A DNA stretch of 52,689 bases from an uncultured Clostridia bacterium (GTDB taxonomy: Bacteria; Bacillota; Clostridia; Oscillospirales; JAAYOS01), in contig CALXFK010000016.1 of assembly GCA_944387575.1 (NCBI GenBank), positions 1 to 52,689 on the forward strand, given 5' to 3'. The notes below the pieces were generated by a model, which saw only the letters and a list, made by a program, of their open reading frames with translations, was not told the origin of the DNA and searched no databases. The position numbers and the translations under genes are program-made. Positions 25,100 through 36,565 of the stretch are shown here, one piece after another (position 1 is the first letter of the stretch; every line of letters begins with the position of its first letter).

Positions 25100-25184
25100 C
25101 TCCCTGTTGGCTGTTGGTAGGGAACTGTAAGTTATCTGACTTATCATGGTCTATTTAAAAATATATGCTGAGGTATATTTGAAT

Positions 25185-26285
25185 ATGAAATTTACATGTG
25201 AAAAGGCTGTCCTTCTCTCTGCGGTCACCGCTGCAAGCCGTACCGTTACTTCACGCAGCTCGATACCAGCGCTTGAGGGCATACTTGTCGAGGTGTCGCG
25301 AACGACGGTCGCGCTCACGGGGTACAATCTTGCGACCGGTATCAGGTCGGTCATCCGTGTTGAGGATGCGCAGGAGGGTTCGATAGTCATAAATGCGCGT
25401 CTTTTTGGCGACATAGTGAGAAAGAGCCCGGACGACTGGATCACTGTTCAGGCAGATGAGAATCTTGGCATAAAAATAAAATGCGGCAGGTCCGAATTTT
25501 CGCTTAAAGGTCTTGCCGCGGAAGATTTTCCCACCCTGCCAGAGGCGGATGGCGAGACCTCGCTTCGCATCGAGCGCAACAGGCTCCGTTCTATGCTCTC
25601 AATGACCGGGTTTGCGGTGAGCGACAACGAGGCAAAGCCTGTACACACAGGTGAGCTGTTTGAGTGCGAGGACGGGGTACTGACGGTGGTCGCGGTAGAT
25701 GGGTTCAGGCTTGCGGTCCGCCGGGAGGAGGTTACCGCGTCGAGTGAAAAATTCAGCTTCATCGTACCGGGGGCGGCGCTGCGTGAGGTCGAGCGCCTCT
25801 GTGGGGATACCGACGAGACTGTGAATGTGAACGTCGGGCGCAGGCACATTTGTTTTGACTTCGGAGATGCGGTGCTGATAAGCCGGCTTCTCGAGGGTGA
25901 GTTTCTCAATTACCGCGCCGCGATACCGGGAGAATCGAAATATTCGGTCACTGTATCCGCGCAGGAGCTGCGTGACTCGGTCGAGCGCGTGTCACTCATA
26001 ATAAGCGAGCGCCTCAAGAACCCGATCCGCTGCGAATTTGGTGATGGCACGCTTCGTTTATGGTGCCAAACGACGCTCGGAAGAGCCGCCGATGAGATAG
26101 CCTGCAACGGAGACGGCGGCGGAACCGAGATAGGTTTCAATAACCGCTTTTTGCAGGATGCAGTTCGCGCCGTGCCGGATGAGCGGGTCGTGTTAAAAAT
26201 TTCAGGCGGTCTCAACCCCTGCGTTCTTGCCCCAGAAGAGGGGAATTCCTATCTCTTCATGGTGCTCCCGGTCCGTCTGAAATAG
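25185..26285 (+). CDS. dnaN: DNA polymerase III beta subunit (sliding clamp)
   Basis: The 366-aa protein forms the ring clamp that holds DNA polymerase III on DNA. It begins MKFTCEKAVLL, with the three clamp domains recognisable through SSIPALEGILVEV, GLAAEDFPTLPE, VAVDGFRLAVRR and the C-terminal YLFMVLPVRLK. ATG 25185 fits the family start and has TGAGGT about 10 bp upstream; the longer frame from 25146 adds 13 residues unlike the family. The gene has its own strong promoter and is separated from dnaA by about 9.6 kb. recF begins 2 bp after the stop, so yaaA, usually between them, is missing. Confidence 0.97.
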   Translation: MKFTCEKAVLLSAVTAASRTVTSRSSIPALEGILVEVSRTTVALTGYNLATGIRSVIRVEDAQEGSIVINARLFGDIVRKSPDDWITVQADENLGIKIKCGRSEFSLKGLAAEDFPTLPEADGETSLRIERNRLRSMLSMTGFAVSDNEAKPVHTGELFECEDGVLTVVAVDGFRLAVRREEVTASSEKFSFIVPGAALREVERLCGDTDETVNVNVGRRHICFDFGDAVLISRLLEGEFLNYRAAIPGESKYSVTVSAQELRDSVERVSLIISERLKNPIRCEFGDGTLRLWCQTTLGRAADEIACNGDGGGTEIGFNNRFLQDAVRAVPDERVVLKISGGLNPCVLAPEEGNSYLFMVLPVRLK

Positions 26286-26287
26286 GA

Positions 26288-27403
26288 ATGTTTATTGAAA
26301 AAATAAGCCTGGAGAATTTTAGAAATTACGAAAGAGAGAACTTTGATCTCTCTAAAGGGCGTAACGTGGTGTTTGGAGCGAACGCCCAGGGAAAGACAAA
26401 TTTTCTCGAGGCAGTCTGTTTTCTTGCAGCCGCGCGATCGTTTCGCGGCGCGAGGGAACAGGAGATGCTCCGAGCCGGGGAACAGTTTGCATCTCTCGAG
26501 GCTGAGGTGGCGCTTTCCGACAGGAAAATAGTGCTGCGCGCCGAGTTTGAGCGTGGCAGGCGCAGGAAGCTGTATTTGAACAGGGTAAAGCTGAAAACGG
26601 CGGGCGAGTTTACTGGAAATCTGCGCGCGGTGATTTTTTCACCGGATGACCTGACTCTTGTGAGAGGCGGCGCAAGTGAGCGGCGTAGGTTCATGGATGT
26701 GGCGTTTTCCCAGCTTCGCCCGAGGTATGCGGACTGCGCAGCGCGGTACTCACGGCTGCACGAGCAGAAGACGCGGCTGCTCCGCGACTACCGGGAGGAC
26801 CCGAATCTGGGCGGGATGCTGGATGCGTTCAATCTTCAGCTTGCCGCAACCGGCGCCGCTATAGTCAGATACCGCGCCTTCTTCGTACGGAAAATGCAAA
26901 AATCCGCGTCCGCCCTCCATGATGACATATCTGGCGGGGAACGGTTGGAGATGCGATACCGCACGGTATCTACTATATCCGACCCGTATGCATCGGAAGA
27001 AGAGCTGAAAAACCGGATCCTTGAGCACATGTATTCCCACCGTGCCGCAGAACTTGCAAGCGGGCAGGCTCTCTCAGGTCCGCATAAGGACGATATAGAA
27101 CTGCTGATAGATGGTCTGCCGGCGCGTAGTTTTGCTTCACAGGGACAGGCGCGTACCGCCGCACTTGCTCTGAAACTTGCCGAGCGTGAGCTCATGCTAT
27201 CCGAGAGCGGGGAGGAGCCGGTGCTCCTGCTCGATGATGTGCTGAGTGAACTCGATTCAGGGAGAAGAGAGTTTGTGATAAACAAGCTCGGGGGCGGTCA
27301 GGTGATAATCACTCACTGTGACCCTGCCGCGCTCGAAGGATTCGGAGGAAGGTTATTCGAGATTGACGGAGGACGGATAGCTTCGCAGACAACAAACAGG
27401 TGA
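26288..27403 (+). CDS. recF: RecF, recombination/repair ATPase
   Basis: The 371-aa SMC-like ATPase loads RecA at gaps with RecO and RecR. It begins with ISLENFRNYE, then Walker A GANAQGKTNFLEA (about 31-43), the segment FSPDDLTLVRGGASERRRF, the signature region SGPHKDDIELLIDG and Walker B VLLLDDVLSELD. The start lies 2 bp after dnaN with only AGGA before it, so translation is probably coupled to dnaN. remB follows after 15 bp. The length is typical. Confidence 0.96.
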   Translation: MFIEKISLENFRNYERENFDLSKGRNVVFGANAQGKTNFLEAVCFLAAARSFRGAREQEMLRAGEQFASLEAEVALSDRKIVLRAEFERGRRRKLYLNRVKLKTAGEFTGNLRAVIFSPDDLTLVRGGASERRRFMDVAFSQLRPRYADCAARYSRLHEQKTRLLRDYREDPNLGGMLDAFNLQLAATGAAIVRYRAFFVRKMQKSASALHDDISGGERLEMRYRTVSTISDPYASEEELKNRILEHMYSHRAAELASGQALSGPHKDDIELLIDGLPARSFASQGQARTAALALKLAERELMLSESGEEPVLLLDDVLSELDSGRREFVINKLGGGQVIITHCDPAALEGFGGRLFEIDGGRIASQTTNR

Positions 27404-27418
27404 TGGAGGAGATTCGCT

Positions 27419-27688
27419 ATGTATCTGCATCTGGGAGATAAGACGGTGGTCCCGTTTTCAGCGGTGATAGGCGTTTTCGACCTCGACAATGCATCCACCT
27501 CCCGCAATACTCGCGCATACCTTGAGCGTGCGCAGAAAGAGGGGCGTGTGGTGGATGTCTGCGGCGAGTTGCCGCGTTCGTTTGTGGTCTGTGATGGCGA
27601 TGGGGAAAGTGATATAGTCTATCTGACGCAGATCTCAGCGCGCACCTTGATGAGACGCGCCGAAGTTTTTGAAATCGGGGATTTATAA
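27419..27688 (+). CDS. remB: RemB-like protein (DUF370)
   Basis: The 89-aa protein matches the small DUF370 family (YaaB/RemB), starting MYLHLGDKTVVPFSAVIGVFD. RemB in Bacillus sits in the same place, between recF and gyrB, and affects matrix gene expression; the related RemA is a DNA-binding activator. GGAGG precedes the ATG. A strong terminator follows, so dnaN-recF-remB form one transcript separate from gyrBA. Its role in this organism is not shown. Confidence 0.9.
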   Translation: MYLHLGDKTVVPFSAVIGVFDLDNASTSRNTRAYLERAQKEGRVVDVCGELPRSFVVCDGDGESDIVYLTQISARTLMRRAEVFEIGDL

Positions 27689-27697
27689 AATTTTTAA

Positions 27698-29857
<2,160 letters not shown>

Positions 29858-29881
29858 GCGCGCTGAGGAAGGATAAAAAGC

Positions 29882-32386
29882 ATGGCGGACACATTTAATC
29901 ACGACAACCAGAGCATACTTGACGTCGAAATAACAAACGAAATGCGCACGTCATATATCGACTATGCAATGAGCGTCATAGTCGCACGTGCGCTTCCGGA
30001 CGTGCGGGACGGTCTCAAGCCGGTACACCGCCGGATACTGTACACTATGTATGAGGACGGTTTGACGCCGGACAAGCCGTACCGTAAGTCTGCAACGACA
30101 GTCGGTGACGTGCTCGGGCGATACCACCCTCACGGCGATACCTCTGCTTACGACGCTCTAGTGCGACTTGCGCAGACGTTTTCACTCAGATATCCGCTGG
30201 TAGACGGACACGGAAACTTCGGTTCGATAGACGGAGACCCGCCCGCCGCATACAGGTATACTGAGGCTCGACTTTCGCGTATCGCGACCGAGATGCTGAC
30301 CGACATCGAGAAGGAGACGGTCAACTTCTCACCAAACTTCGATAACCAGCGAAAGGAACCGGACGTACTCCCGGCGCGATTCCCCTGCCTGCTTGTCAAC
30401 GGTTCGCAGGGAATAGCGGTCGGAATGGCGACGAATATCCCGCCGCATAACCTCCGCGAGACGATAGACGCCTGCATAGAATTGCTTGAAAACGAGAATG
30501 CGGACCTTGACGACCTGATGAAGCACATCCAGGGTCCGGACTTCCCGACAGGAGGCACGATAGTCGGGCGCAGCGGTATCCGTGCCGCGTACTCGACAGG
30601 GCGCGGGCGCATACATGTGCGCGCAAAAGCCGCCATAGAGGAGATGAGCGCGGGTCACTTCCGTATCGTGGTAACCGAGCTTCCATACATGGTCAATAAG
30701 GCACGGCTTGTCGAGTCGATAGCCGACCTGTATCGTGAGAAGAGGCTTGAAGGGATAAGCGCACTGCGCGACGAGTCTGGGCGCAACGGTATGAAGATAG
30801 TAATAGAGCTGAAGCGGGATGCAAATCCGCAGGTCGTACTCAACCAGCTCTATTCTATGACACAGATGCAGTCCACCTTTGGAATAATAATGATAGCGCT
30901 GGTGGACGGGCAGCCCCGTGTGCTTTCGCTGCACGACATGCTCAGCGAATATATACTACACAGGAAGGACGTTGTGCGTCGCCGCACGATATACGAGCTT
31001 CGCAAGGCGCGCGAACGTGAGCACATACTCGAGGGGCTGCATATCGCGGTAAACAACATTGACGAGGTAATACGTATAATCCGCAGTGCGTACGACGATG
31101 CGCAGCAGCGCCTGATGGACAGATTCTCGCTTTCAGAGATACAGGCTCGCGCTATCCTTGAGATGCAGCTTCGCCGCCTCCAGGGTCTCGAGATAGAGAA
31201 GATCGAGGAAGAGCTTAACGCGATCAGGCTGAAGATAGCGGATTATGAGGATATTCTCGCCCACGACAGCCGTGTAGTCGCGATAGTGCGCGACGAGCTT
31301 CTCGATGTGCGCAACCGGTATGGCGACGACCGCCGCACCGAGATAGAGCAGGTGGAAAACGAGATAGACATAGAGGACCTGATCGATGAGCAGGACTGTG
31401 TCTACACCCTCACCAACCTCGGATACATCAAGCGTCAGACTCCGGACACCTATCGCTCGCAGCGGCGCGGAGGCAGGGGTGTTTCTGCGATGACCACGCG
31501 CGAAGAGGACTACGCCGAGACGCTGTTCATCGCGTCTACGCACGACTATATTCTATTCTTTACCAGTGCCGGGCGCCTCTATCGAAAGAAGGGATACACG
31601 GTGCCGGAGAGCGGGCGTACCGCAAAGGGAATGAATATAGTAAATCTCCTGCCGCTCGAGGCGGGGGAGAAAGTCACCGCCATGCTCGCCGCACGCGATT
31701 TTGGTGACGACAAATACGTAGTGATGGTAGCGCGGTCGGGCGAGGTGAAGAGGATTCGTCTTTCTGCGTTTACGAATGTACGGCAGAGTGGACTTCGCGC
31801 GCTGTCGCTAGAAGAGGGCGACGAGCTGATAAGCGTGTTGCTCACCGACGGATCGGATGCGATAATCATGGCGACAAGACAGGGCATGGCGATCTGCTTT
31901 GAGGAGAACGACGTCCGTCCGACCGGACGTACCGCGGGCGGCGTGCGAGGTATCCGCCTCGAGGAGGGGGATTACGTAATAGGCGCCGCAAAGGCGGTCC
32001 CCGGGGCGGCGCTGCTGTCGGTGACCGACAACGGCTTCGGAAAACGGACCGCGATAGAGGAGTTCATGCGCGGCTCTGATGAGGACAAGACCCCGCAGCA
32101 CCGTGGAGGAAAGGGTCTCACCGCATACCGGATAACCGAAAAGACCGGTCCGGTCGCCGCGGTAAAGGTCGTAGGCGATGGGGACGATATCCTTCTCATC
32201 GCGGACGACGGGACCATGCTCCGTACTGCCGCTGCGGACATCAGTCTCTACTCACGCAGCACACAGGGCGTGCGCGTAATGCGCGTTCAGGAGGGTTCGC
32301 GCGTCATTTCGCTTGCGCGGCTTGAGGGAAATGACGGCGACGATACCGACGAGATAAGCGGCGAGGGCGGAGACGCCACAATATAA
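29882..32386 (+). CDS. gyrA: DNA gyrase subunit A
   Basis: The 834-aa subunit carries the catalytic tyrosine in [11 protein letters not shown]. The quinolone-resistance region reads [17 protein letters not shown], with Thr and Ser at the positions of E. coli Ser83 and Ala84 and the Asp87 equivalent kept. The GyrA box QRRGGRG is present at the start of the C-terminal beta-pinwheel, marking it as gyrase rather than topoisomerase IV. The tail is acidic. GAGGAAGG lies upstream of the ATG. It is co-transcribed with gyrB and ends at a strong hairpin. The residues alone do not allow drug susceptibility to be stated. Confidence 0.97.
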   Translation: MADTFNHDNQSILDVEITNEMRTSYIDYAMSVIVARALPDVRDGLKPVHRRILYTMYEDGLTPDKPYRKSATTVGDVLGRYHPHGDTSAYDALVRLAQTFSLRYPLVDGHGNFGSIDGDPPAAYRYTEARLSRIATEMLTDIEKETVNFSPNFDNQRKEPDVLPARFPCLLVNGSQGIAVGMATNIPPHNLRETIDACIELLENENADLDDLMKHIQGPDFPTGGTIVGRSGIRAAYSTGRGRIHVRAKAAIEEMSAGHFRIVVTELPYMVNKARLVESIADLYREKRLEGISALRDESGRNGMKIVIELKRDANPQVVLNQLYSMTQMQSTFGIIMIALVDGQPRVLSLHDMLSEYILHRKDVVRRRTIYELRKAREREHILEGLHIAVNNIDEVIRIIRSAYDDAQQRLMDRFSLSEIQARAILEMQLRRLQGLEIEKIEEELNAIRLKIADYEDILAHDSRVVAIVRDELLDVRNRYGDDRRTEIEQVENEIDIEDLIDEQDCVYTLTNLGYIKRQTPDTYRSQRRGGRGVSAMTTREEDYAETLFIASTHDYILFFTSAGRLYRKKGYTVPESGRTAKGMNIVNLLPLEAGEKVTAMLAARDFGDDKYVVMVARSGEVKRIRLSAFTNVRQSGLRALSLEEGDELISVLLTDGSDAIIMATRQGMAICFEENDVRPTGRTAGGVRGIRLEEGDYVIGAAKAVPGAALLSVTDNGFGKRTAIEEFMRGSDEDKTPQHRGGKGLTAYRITEKTGPVAAVKVVGDGDDILLIADDGTMLRTAAADISLYSRSTQGVRVMRVQEGSRVISLARLEGNDGDDTDEISGEGGDATI

Positions 32387-32392
32387 ATTGAA

Positions 32393-32431
32393 GAGTGCGG
32401 GGAAATTGATGAACTTCCCCGCACTCATTTT
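32393..32431 (+). terminator. Intrinsic terminator after gyrA
   Basis: A perfect 12-bp stem (32393-32404 with 32415-32426), GC-rich, is followed by ATTTTC. Confidence 0.8.
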
Positions 32432-32441
32432 CGATGCAAAG

Positions 32442-32475
32442 GCAAAGGCGAAGCCGGAGCAGGCTTCGCCTTTGC
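32442..32475 (-). terminator. Probable terminator of degV
   Basis: A perfect 14-bp inverted repeat (GCAAAGGCGAAGCC at 32442-32455 and its complement at 32462-32475) with a 6-nt loop lies 12 bp past the degV stop. The T tract is poor on both sides. Confidence 0.6.
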
Positions 32476-32486
32476 TGTGCTATATT

Positions 32487-33335
32487 TTACTTTGCCTTGT
32501 GGATAAATAACACGCCGATACAGTTCTGACCGCAGTGGCAGGATATCGTGCAGCCGGCGCGTGTGATCTCGACGTTATCGAATTTTTTGCAGGTGTCCAC
32601 CGTCTTTTTGGCAAGCTCAATAAGCTCGGGCGGAAGGGACGAATAGGTGATGAATATGCGGTGCGAATCGAGCGCCTCGGGGGAGGAAAGTTTGTCGCGT
32701 ATGTACTCGACCATGCACTTGTCCAAGGCTCCACGATACTTCTTTCCGACCTGCATCTTTCCGTCTACAACATGGATAGAGGGCTTGAGGCGGAGCAGAT
32801 TGGCGCCAAGAGCAGCGACCGACGAGCAGCGACCGCCCTTGCGCATATAGTCGAGCCGGTCCAGAATAAAACTCGCATCCACGCGCGGAATTATCTTTCC
32901 GAGCTCTTCGACTATTTCGGGAGCGGACATCCCGCGCTCAGCCATCTCAGCCGCCTGGAGCACGACATGACCATGCCCGGTAGAGAGGTTGCGGGAATCG
33001 ACAACGTAGACGTTGTCGTAGTCCTCGGCGGCAATGCACGCCTGCTGGTGCGAACTCGAGAAGTCAGAGCTGATATTGATGTGTATGACAGCGTCATATT
33101 CGGGGGAGTACCTGCTGAAGATCTCCTGATAGTCCGAAATATTTCCTGCGGAGGTGGTGCATATCTCCCCGCCCGCGTCCACATGACTGAAGATGTCGTC
33201 GGTGTGGATATCCACGCCGTCGCGGTAGGTGTGTCCACCCATGTTGATATAGAGCGGCATAACATGAATATTAAAACGCTCAATAAGCTCCGGCGAAAGA
33301 TCGCAGGTGCTGTCTGAGGTAATTTTGATTGACAT
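32487..33335 (-). CDS. DegV family fatty-acid-binding protein
   Basis: The 282-aa protein has the DegV two-domain fold that binds a fatty acid, as FakB partners of the kinase FakA do. The N-terminal block is KITSDSTCDLSPEL, then TTSAGNISDYQEIF, ISSDFSSSHQ, DSRNLSTGHGHVV and LDYMRKGGRCSSV. The C-terminal loop, often written THTGPGALG in relatives, is here SCHCGQNCIG, one of several Cys-rich variants. No fakA is in the window. It is a single-gene unit with its own strong promoter. Which lipid it binds cannot be told. Confidence 0.9.
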   Translation of the reverse strand: MSIKITSDSTCDLSPELIERFNIHVMPLYINMGGHTYRDGVDIHTDDIFSHVDAGGEICTTSAGNISDYQEIFSRYSPEYDAVIHINISSDFSSSHQQACIAAEDYDNVYVVDSRNLSTGHGHVVLQAAEMAERGMSAPEIVEELGKIIPRVDASFILDRLDYMRKGGRCSSVAALGANLLRLKPSIHVVDGKMQVGKKYRGALDKCMVEYIRDKLSSPEALDSHRIFITYSSLPPELIELAKKTVDTCKKFDNVEITRAGCTISCHCGQNCIGVLFIHKAK

Positions 33336-33366
33336 TTGAAAACCTCTTCAACAAATTTGTAATAAT

Positions 33367-33395
33367 ATTATACCTGTCCAGCGGGGTTATTGCAA
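33367..33395 (-). promoter_or_regulatory. Sigma-A promoter of degV
   Basis: Minus strand: TTGCAA (33395-33390), 17-bp spacer, perfect TATAAT (33372-33367), 32 bp before the start codon. Confidence 0.85.
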
Positions 33396-33428
33396 GGCGA
33401 AAATGCTAAACAATTTATAAAATTGAAG

Positions 33429-33457
33429 TTTACACACAGCAGAATTGTTGATATACT
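33429..33457 (+). promoter_or_regulatory. Promoter of the 68-aa membrane protein
   Basis: TTTACA (33429-33434), 17-bp spacer, TATACT (33452-33457) with the extended -10 TG at 33449-33450. Confidence 0.8.
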
Positions 33458-33486
33458 GGAGAAAATTGATAATGAGGGGGTAAAAC

Positions 33487-33693
33487 ATGCCTTTATTAGA
33501 AATTTCACTAACCACCGCACGAGGAATGCTTACTGTTGCGGCGATACTCGCAGGGATATCGCTCGTATTGTTGATAATATCAGTATTTGTTTTTGTCGCG
33601 GCACGCGCATGGTACCGCGCAGCGAAAGGCGAACTTACCGTTCCCCCGGAGGATGACCTGCCCCCGGAGGACGATATTCCTTTTGATCTTTAG
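33487..33693 (+). CDS. Small single-pass membrane protein, 68 aa, unknown function
   Basis: Not a family I recognise. The product has an N-terminal hydrophobic helix (about 12-42), a short basic stretch (RAWYRAAKGE), then a repeated acidic tail (PPEDDLPPEDDIPFDL) that duplicates PPEDD. GAGGGGG lies 6 bp before the ATG, a strong promoter precedes it and a strong terminator follows. These signals support a real gene despite its size. An overlapping 88-codon frame starting at 33390 has no ribosome-binding site. The topology (N-out or N-in) is not clear. Confidence 0.75.
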   Translation: MPLLEISLTTARGMLTVAAILAGISLVLLIISVFVFVAARAWYRAAKGELTVPPEDDLPPEDDIPFDL

Positions 33694-33730
33694 GCTAGAT
33701 GCAAAGGTAAGGTAACCAAAGCAGTTAAAA

Positions 33731-33766
33731 AGGACGGTATAGCAAAAGCTCTACCGTCCTTTTTTA
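33731..33766. terminator. Bidirectional terminator between the small membrane protein gene and rny
   Basis: AGGACGGTA (33731-33739) pairs with TACCGTCCT (33752-33760). T tracts lie on both strands (TTTTTT on plus, TTTTT on minus), so it serves both converging genes. Confidence 0.88.
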
Positions 33767-33798
33767 TATAAATTCGATTGGGAAAATATAAATACAAA

Positions 33799-35397
33799 TT
33801 ATTTCGCGTATTCGATTGCGCGGGTCTCGCGGATTATATTGACCTTTATCTGACCCGGGTAGTCAAGCTCCTCTTCGATCTTCTTTGCGAGGTCGCGCGC
33901 GAGCAGGACCATATCATCGTCGCTCACCTTCTCCGGCTTTGCCATTATACGGATCTCACGACCTGCCTGGACTGCGTAGCAGGACTGGACACCGTCGAAG
34001 GAGTTGGCGATCTCTTCAAGTTTCTCAAGGCGCTTGATGTAGTTTTCGAGGTTCTCACGCCGCGCTCCCGGGCGCGCTGCCGAGACCGCGTCGGCAGCCT
34101 GGATGAGGCAGGCGACGACCGTCTTCGGCTCGACGTCGTTGTGATGAGCCTGGATGGCGTGTATTATGTTCTGGTTCTCCTTGTAACGCTTTGCAAGGTC
34201 GACGCCTATCTGGACGTGCGAACCCTCGACCTCATGGTCGACAGCTTTTCCGAGGTCATGCAGCAGACCTGCGCGCTTCGCCTGGTTGACATCGGCGCCT
34301 ATCTCAGCAGCGAGCAGACCCGCGATGTGACTCACCTCTATCGAGTGCAAAAGCACGTTCTGACCATAGCTAGTGCGGTAGCGCAGGCGACCGAGCAGTT
34401 TTATTATTTCGGGGTGGAGGTTGTGGATGCCGGTCTCGAATGCGGCGCGCTCGCCCTCTGCCTTTATCGTGTTCTCGACCTCGCGGCGGGCTTTTTCCAC
34501 CATCTCCTCGATGCGAGCGGGATGAATACGTCCGTCAACAATGAGCTTCTCAAGTGCAATACGCGCTATCTCGCGGCGGACCGGGTCGAATGCGGAAAGG
34601 GTGATAGCCTCCGGCGTGTCGTCGATGATAAGGTCGACACCAGTCATCGTCTCGAAGGTGCGAATATTGCGACCCTCACGCCCGATAATACGACCTTTCA
34701 TGTCGTCATTGGGGATCGGTACGACCGACACTGCCGCCTCGGCGACATGGTCGGCTGCACACTTCTGAATGGCAAGCGAAAGCACCTGGCGGGCTTTTGT
34801 CTCGGCCTCGTCTTTAAATCGAGCTTCGATCTCGCGGATCTTGACCGCCTGCTCGTGGGTGACTTCGCTTTCGAGCTGGGACAGGAGGTACTGTTTTGCC
34901 TCCTCCGAAGTGAATCCAGAGATGCGCTCAAGCAGGCTGAGCTGGTCGGCTTTGAGCTTCTGGAGCTCGGCTTCGGTCTCCTCGGTATGCTGGATCTTCT
35001 GGGCAAGCTGGGCATCTTTGCGTTCAGCCTGCTCGATCTTACGGTCGAGAGTTTCTTCCTTTGAGGTGATACGACGCTCCTGTTTCTGGAGATCGGCGCG
35101 GCGCTGCTTTTCCTCCTTCTCATACTCGGTGCGCTGGCGATATATTTCGTCTTTGACTTCGAGAAGCGCTTCGCGCTTGCGGTTTTCCGCATTCTTGATG
35201 GACTCGTTGATAATACGCTTTGCTTCCTCCTCGGCGCTGCCTATCTCACGTTCGGACACGCGCTTTCGGAAGAGATTGCCGGCGATCGCGCCAACAATCA
35301 GAAACACGACGGCAGCCGCCGCCGCAATGCCGATACATGCGCCGGTGGAAATATCAGCCACCGGAACAGTCGGCAAAATTGAAAAATAATCGAACAT
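33799..35397 (-). CDS. rny: Ribonuclease Y
   Basis: The 532-aa membrane-anchored endoribonuclease starts mRNA decay in Firmicutes. It has an N-terminal transmembrane helix (about 18-40) and a long charged coiled coil (about 50-190). A KH domain ([20 protein letters not shown]) and an HD domain with [12 protein letters not shown] and HHNDVEPK follow. The start uses GAGAGGG. It has its own promoter about 210 bp upstream and so a long, structured leader. With RNase J, also encoded here, it makes up the core decay enzymes. The length fits the family (about 515-525). Confidence 0.97.
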   Translation of the reverse strand: MFDYFSILPTVPVADISTGACIGIAAAAAVVFLIVGAIAGNLFRKRVSEREIGSAEEEAKRIINESIKNAENRKREALLEVKDEIYRQRTEYEKEEKQRRADLQKQERRITSKEETLDRKIEQAERKDAQLAQKIQHTEETEAELQKLKADQLSLLERISGFTSEEAKQYLLSQLESEVTHEQAVKIREIEARFKDEAETKARQVLSLAIQKCAADHVAEAAVSVVPIPNDDMKGRIIGREGRNIRTFETMTGVDLIIDDTPEAITLSAFDPVRREIARIALEKLIVDGRIHPARIEEMVEKARREVENTIKAEGERAAFETGIHNLHPEIIKLLGRLRYRTSYGQNVLLHSIEVSHIAGLLAAEIGADVNQAKRAGLLHDLGKAVDHEVEGSHVQIGVDLAKRYKENQNIIHAIQAHHNDVEPKTVVACLIQAADAVSAARPGARRENLENYIKRLEKLEEIANSFDGVQSCYAVQAGREIRIMAKPEKVSDDDMVLLARDLAKKIEEELDYPGQIKVNIIRETRAIEYAK

Positions 35398-35604
35398 AGA
35401 ATACCCTCTCGTTAATGGAAATTACGGTGGGCAGAAAAAAATATTCAGGGCTGCAACCGGAAAAGATACCATAACAGAGCTGCCATCTTATCCGCCTTGC
35501 GCTAGCGCAGAGCAGCAAAGAAAGCAGCCCCGGGAAATTCTGCTCCCGCGGCAGACAAAATTATCAACACGGCAGAACTTGCTGCCGTCAAAACACATTT
35601 GTCT
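35398..35604 (-). promoter_or_regulatory. Long structured 5' leader of rny
   Basis: About 207 nt lie between the predicted transcription start and the rny ATG. As RNA it can form ACGGCAG/CTGCCGT (35571-35590, perfect 7-bp stem), a CCGCGGGAGCAG/CTGC..CCCGGG set around 35520-35565, and TGCGCTAGCGCA (a 12-bp palindrome near 35507-35518). No T-box, SAM or c-di-AMP riboswitch core was recognised. It may allow autoregulation by RNase Y, as inference. Confidence 0.5.
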
Positions 35605-35610
35605 TAGATT

Positions 35611-35639
35611 ATTGTAAAGGTAATAACCCTGCATGTCAA
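35611..35639 (-). promoter_or_regulatory. Strong sigma-A promoter of rny
   Basis: Minus strand: consensus TTGACA (35639-35634), 17-bp spacer, TACAAT (35616-35611). Confidence 0.88.
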
Positions 35640-35655
35640 GGGGTTAACTTCAAAT

Positions 35656-35685
35656 TTGTAACAGAATTGTGTTCTGAAATATATG
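35656..35685 (+). promoter_or_regulatory. Possible promoter of the sleB-like gene
   Basis: TTGTAA (35656-35661), 18-bp spacer, TATATG (35680-35685). A sporulation sigma factor would be expected for a cortex-lytic gene, but no good sigma-E or sigma-G pattern was found; a CAGAA/TTCTG inverted repeat overlaps the spacer. Confidence 0.35.
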
Positions 35686-35781
35686 GAACGGGTGCGAGTT
35701 GGAGTTTGGTGCATATTTTTCTGTGCGTGAGCAATATTAAATCACACAGAAAAGCGCGTCGAAAACATACGGAGGTGGCAA

Positions 35782-36459
35782 ATGCGAAGAAAAATCCACA
35801 AAGCCGGGGCGGCACTCCTGCTGCTCGCCTTTATTACCGCAGCAGCTGGACTGATGAAAACCGATGCGGATGCGGCAATATACCGCTTTGGTTCGACCGG
35901 AACGACCGTAAAGAAGATCCAACAGGTCTTGAAGAATACCGGACACTATTCCTACTATATCGACGGTATATACGGTTCTCGAACGGTAAAAGCGGTCAAA
36001 AGTTTTCAACGGAGCTGCGGTCTGTCGGTGGACGGAATATGCGGACCGATCACTTTGAAATATCTCGGGCTCGGGTCATCCACCACTGCGTCCTCCTCCC
36101 AGAGTTCATCGGATAAAATGCTTCTCGCCCGCATAATAGCGGCAGAGGCACGGGGAGAACCGTACAAAGGACAGGTTGCAGTGGGAGCAGTTGTGCTCAA
36201 CCGCGTAAAACACTCCTCTTTTCCGAATACTATTGCGGGAGTAATATACCAAAAGGGCGCCTTTACCGCAATTGATGACGGACAGTTTAACTCTACAAGT
36301 GTCCCGGAGAGTTGTATACGCGCCGCCGCCGACGCAATGAACGGCTGGGACCCGACCGGTGGCTGCATTTACTACTTCAATCCTGCTACTGCCACCAGTT
36401 CATGGATATGGTCCCGTCCGCAGATTATTACAATCGGTAAGCACATATTCTGCGTCTAA
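35782..36459 (+). CDS. sleB: SleB-type spore cortex-lytic / cell wall hydrolase
   Basis: The 225-aa exported protein has a signal peptide (positive start MRRKIHK, hydrophobic core to about 25). A peptidoglycan-binding-1 domain follows (about 33-95: GSTGTTVKKIQQVLKNTG, KAVKSFQRSCGLSVDG), then a Hydrolase_2/SleB catalytic domain (MLLARIIAAEARGEPYKGQV with the catalytic Glu, AVGAVVLNRVKHSSFP, YYFNPATATSSW). This is the SleB layout, a lytic transglycosylase active on spore cortex. No ypeB partner is next to it. GGAGG lies upstream of the ATG. It is the main hint that this organism sporulates, but vegetative wall hydrolases share the domain. Confidence 0.88.
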   Translation: MRRKIHKAGAALLLLAFITAAAGLMKTDADAAIYRFGSTGTTVKKIQQVLKNTGHYSYYIDGIYGSRTVKAVKSFQRSCGLSVDGICGPITLKYLGLGSSTTASSSQSSSDKMLLARIIAAEARGEPYKGQVAVGAVVLNRVKHSSFPNTIAGVIYQKGAFTAIDDGQFNSTSVPESCIRAAADAMNGWDPTGGCIYYFNPATATSSWIWSRPQIITIGKHIFCV

Positions 36460-36565
36460 GTTCGAAATTTTGGGTTTAATACGATCCCCACGCGAGTGCG
36501 CCCCCGGGAATTATCCCGAGGACGCAAAACAATACGTAATATAAAGTTTAAATATTGCTATAAGT

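Larger units (their letters stand above)
24760..25184. other. Candidate replication origin (oriC) upstream of dnaN
   Basis: This 425-bp AT-rich stretch has no credible gene. It holds three copies of TTTTCCACA (24765-24773 forward, 24803-24811 reverse, 25043-25051 reverse) and one TTTTGCACA (24891-24899), each one base from the TTATNCACA DnaA-box consensus. AT-rich runs, chiefly 24960-25015, could be the unwinding element. Hand counts of G versus C in sampled 60-base lines give C excess to the left and G excess to the right, as at a bidirectional origin. The dnaN promoter is at its right end. DnaA boxes are inferred by similarity only. Confidence 0.55.

Noticed and set aside
33390..33656. An 88-codon frame overlapping the 68-aa membrane protein gene
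   Set aside because: It begins upstream of the promoter -10 box, has no ribosome-binding site and no recognisable domain.
35520..35545. A Noc-binding site (ATTTCCCGGGAAAT) near CCCCGGGAAATTC
   Set aside because: Only the right half matches; the left four bases differ, and the same bases are part of the rny leader stems.
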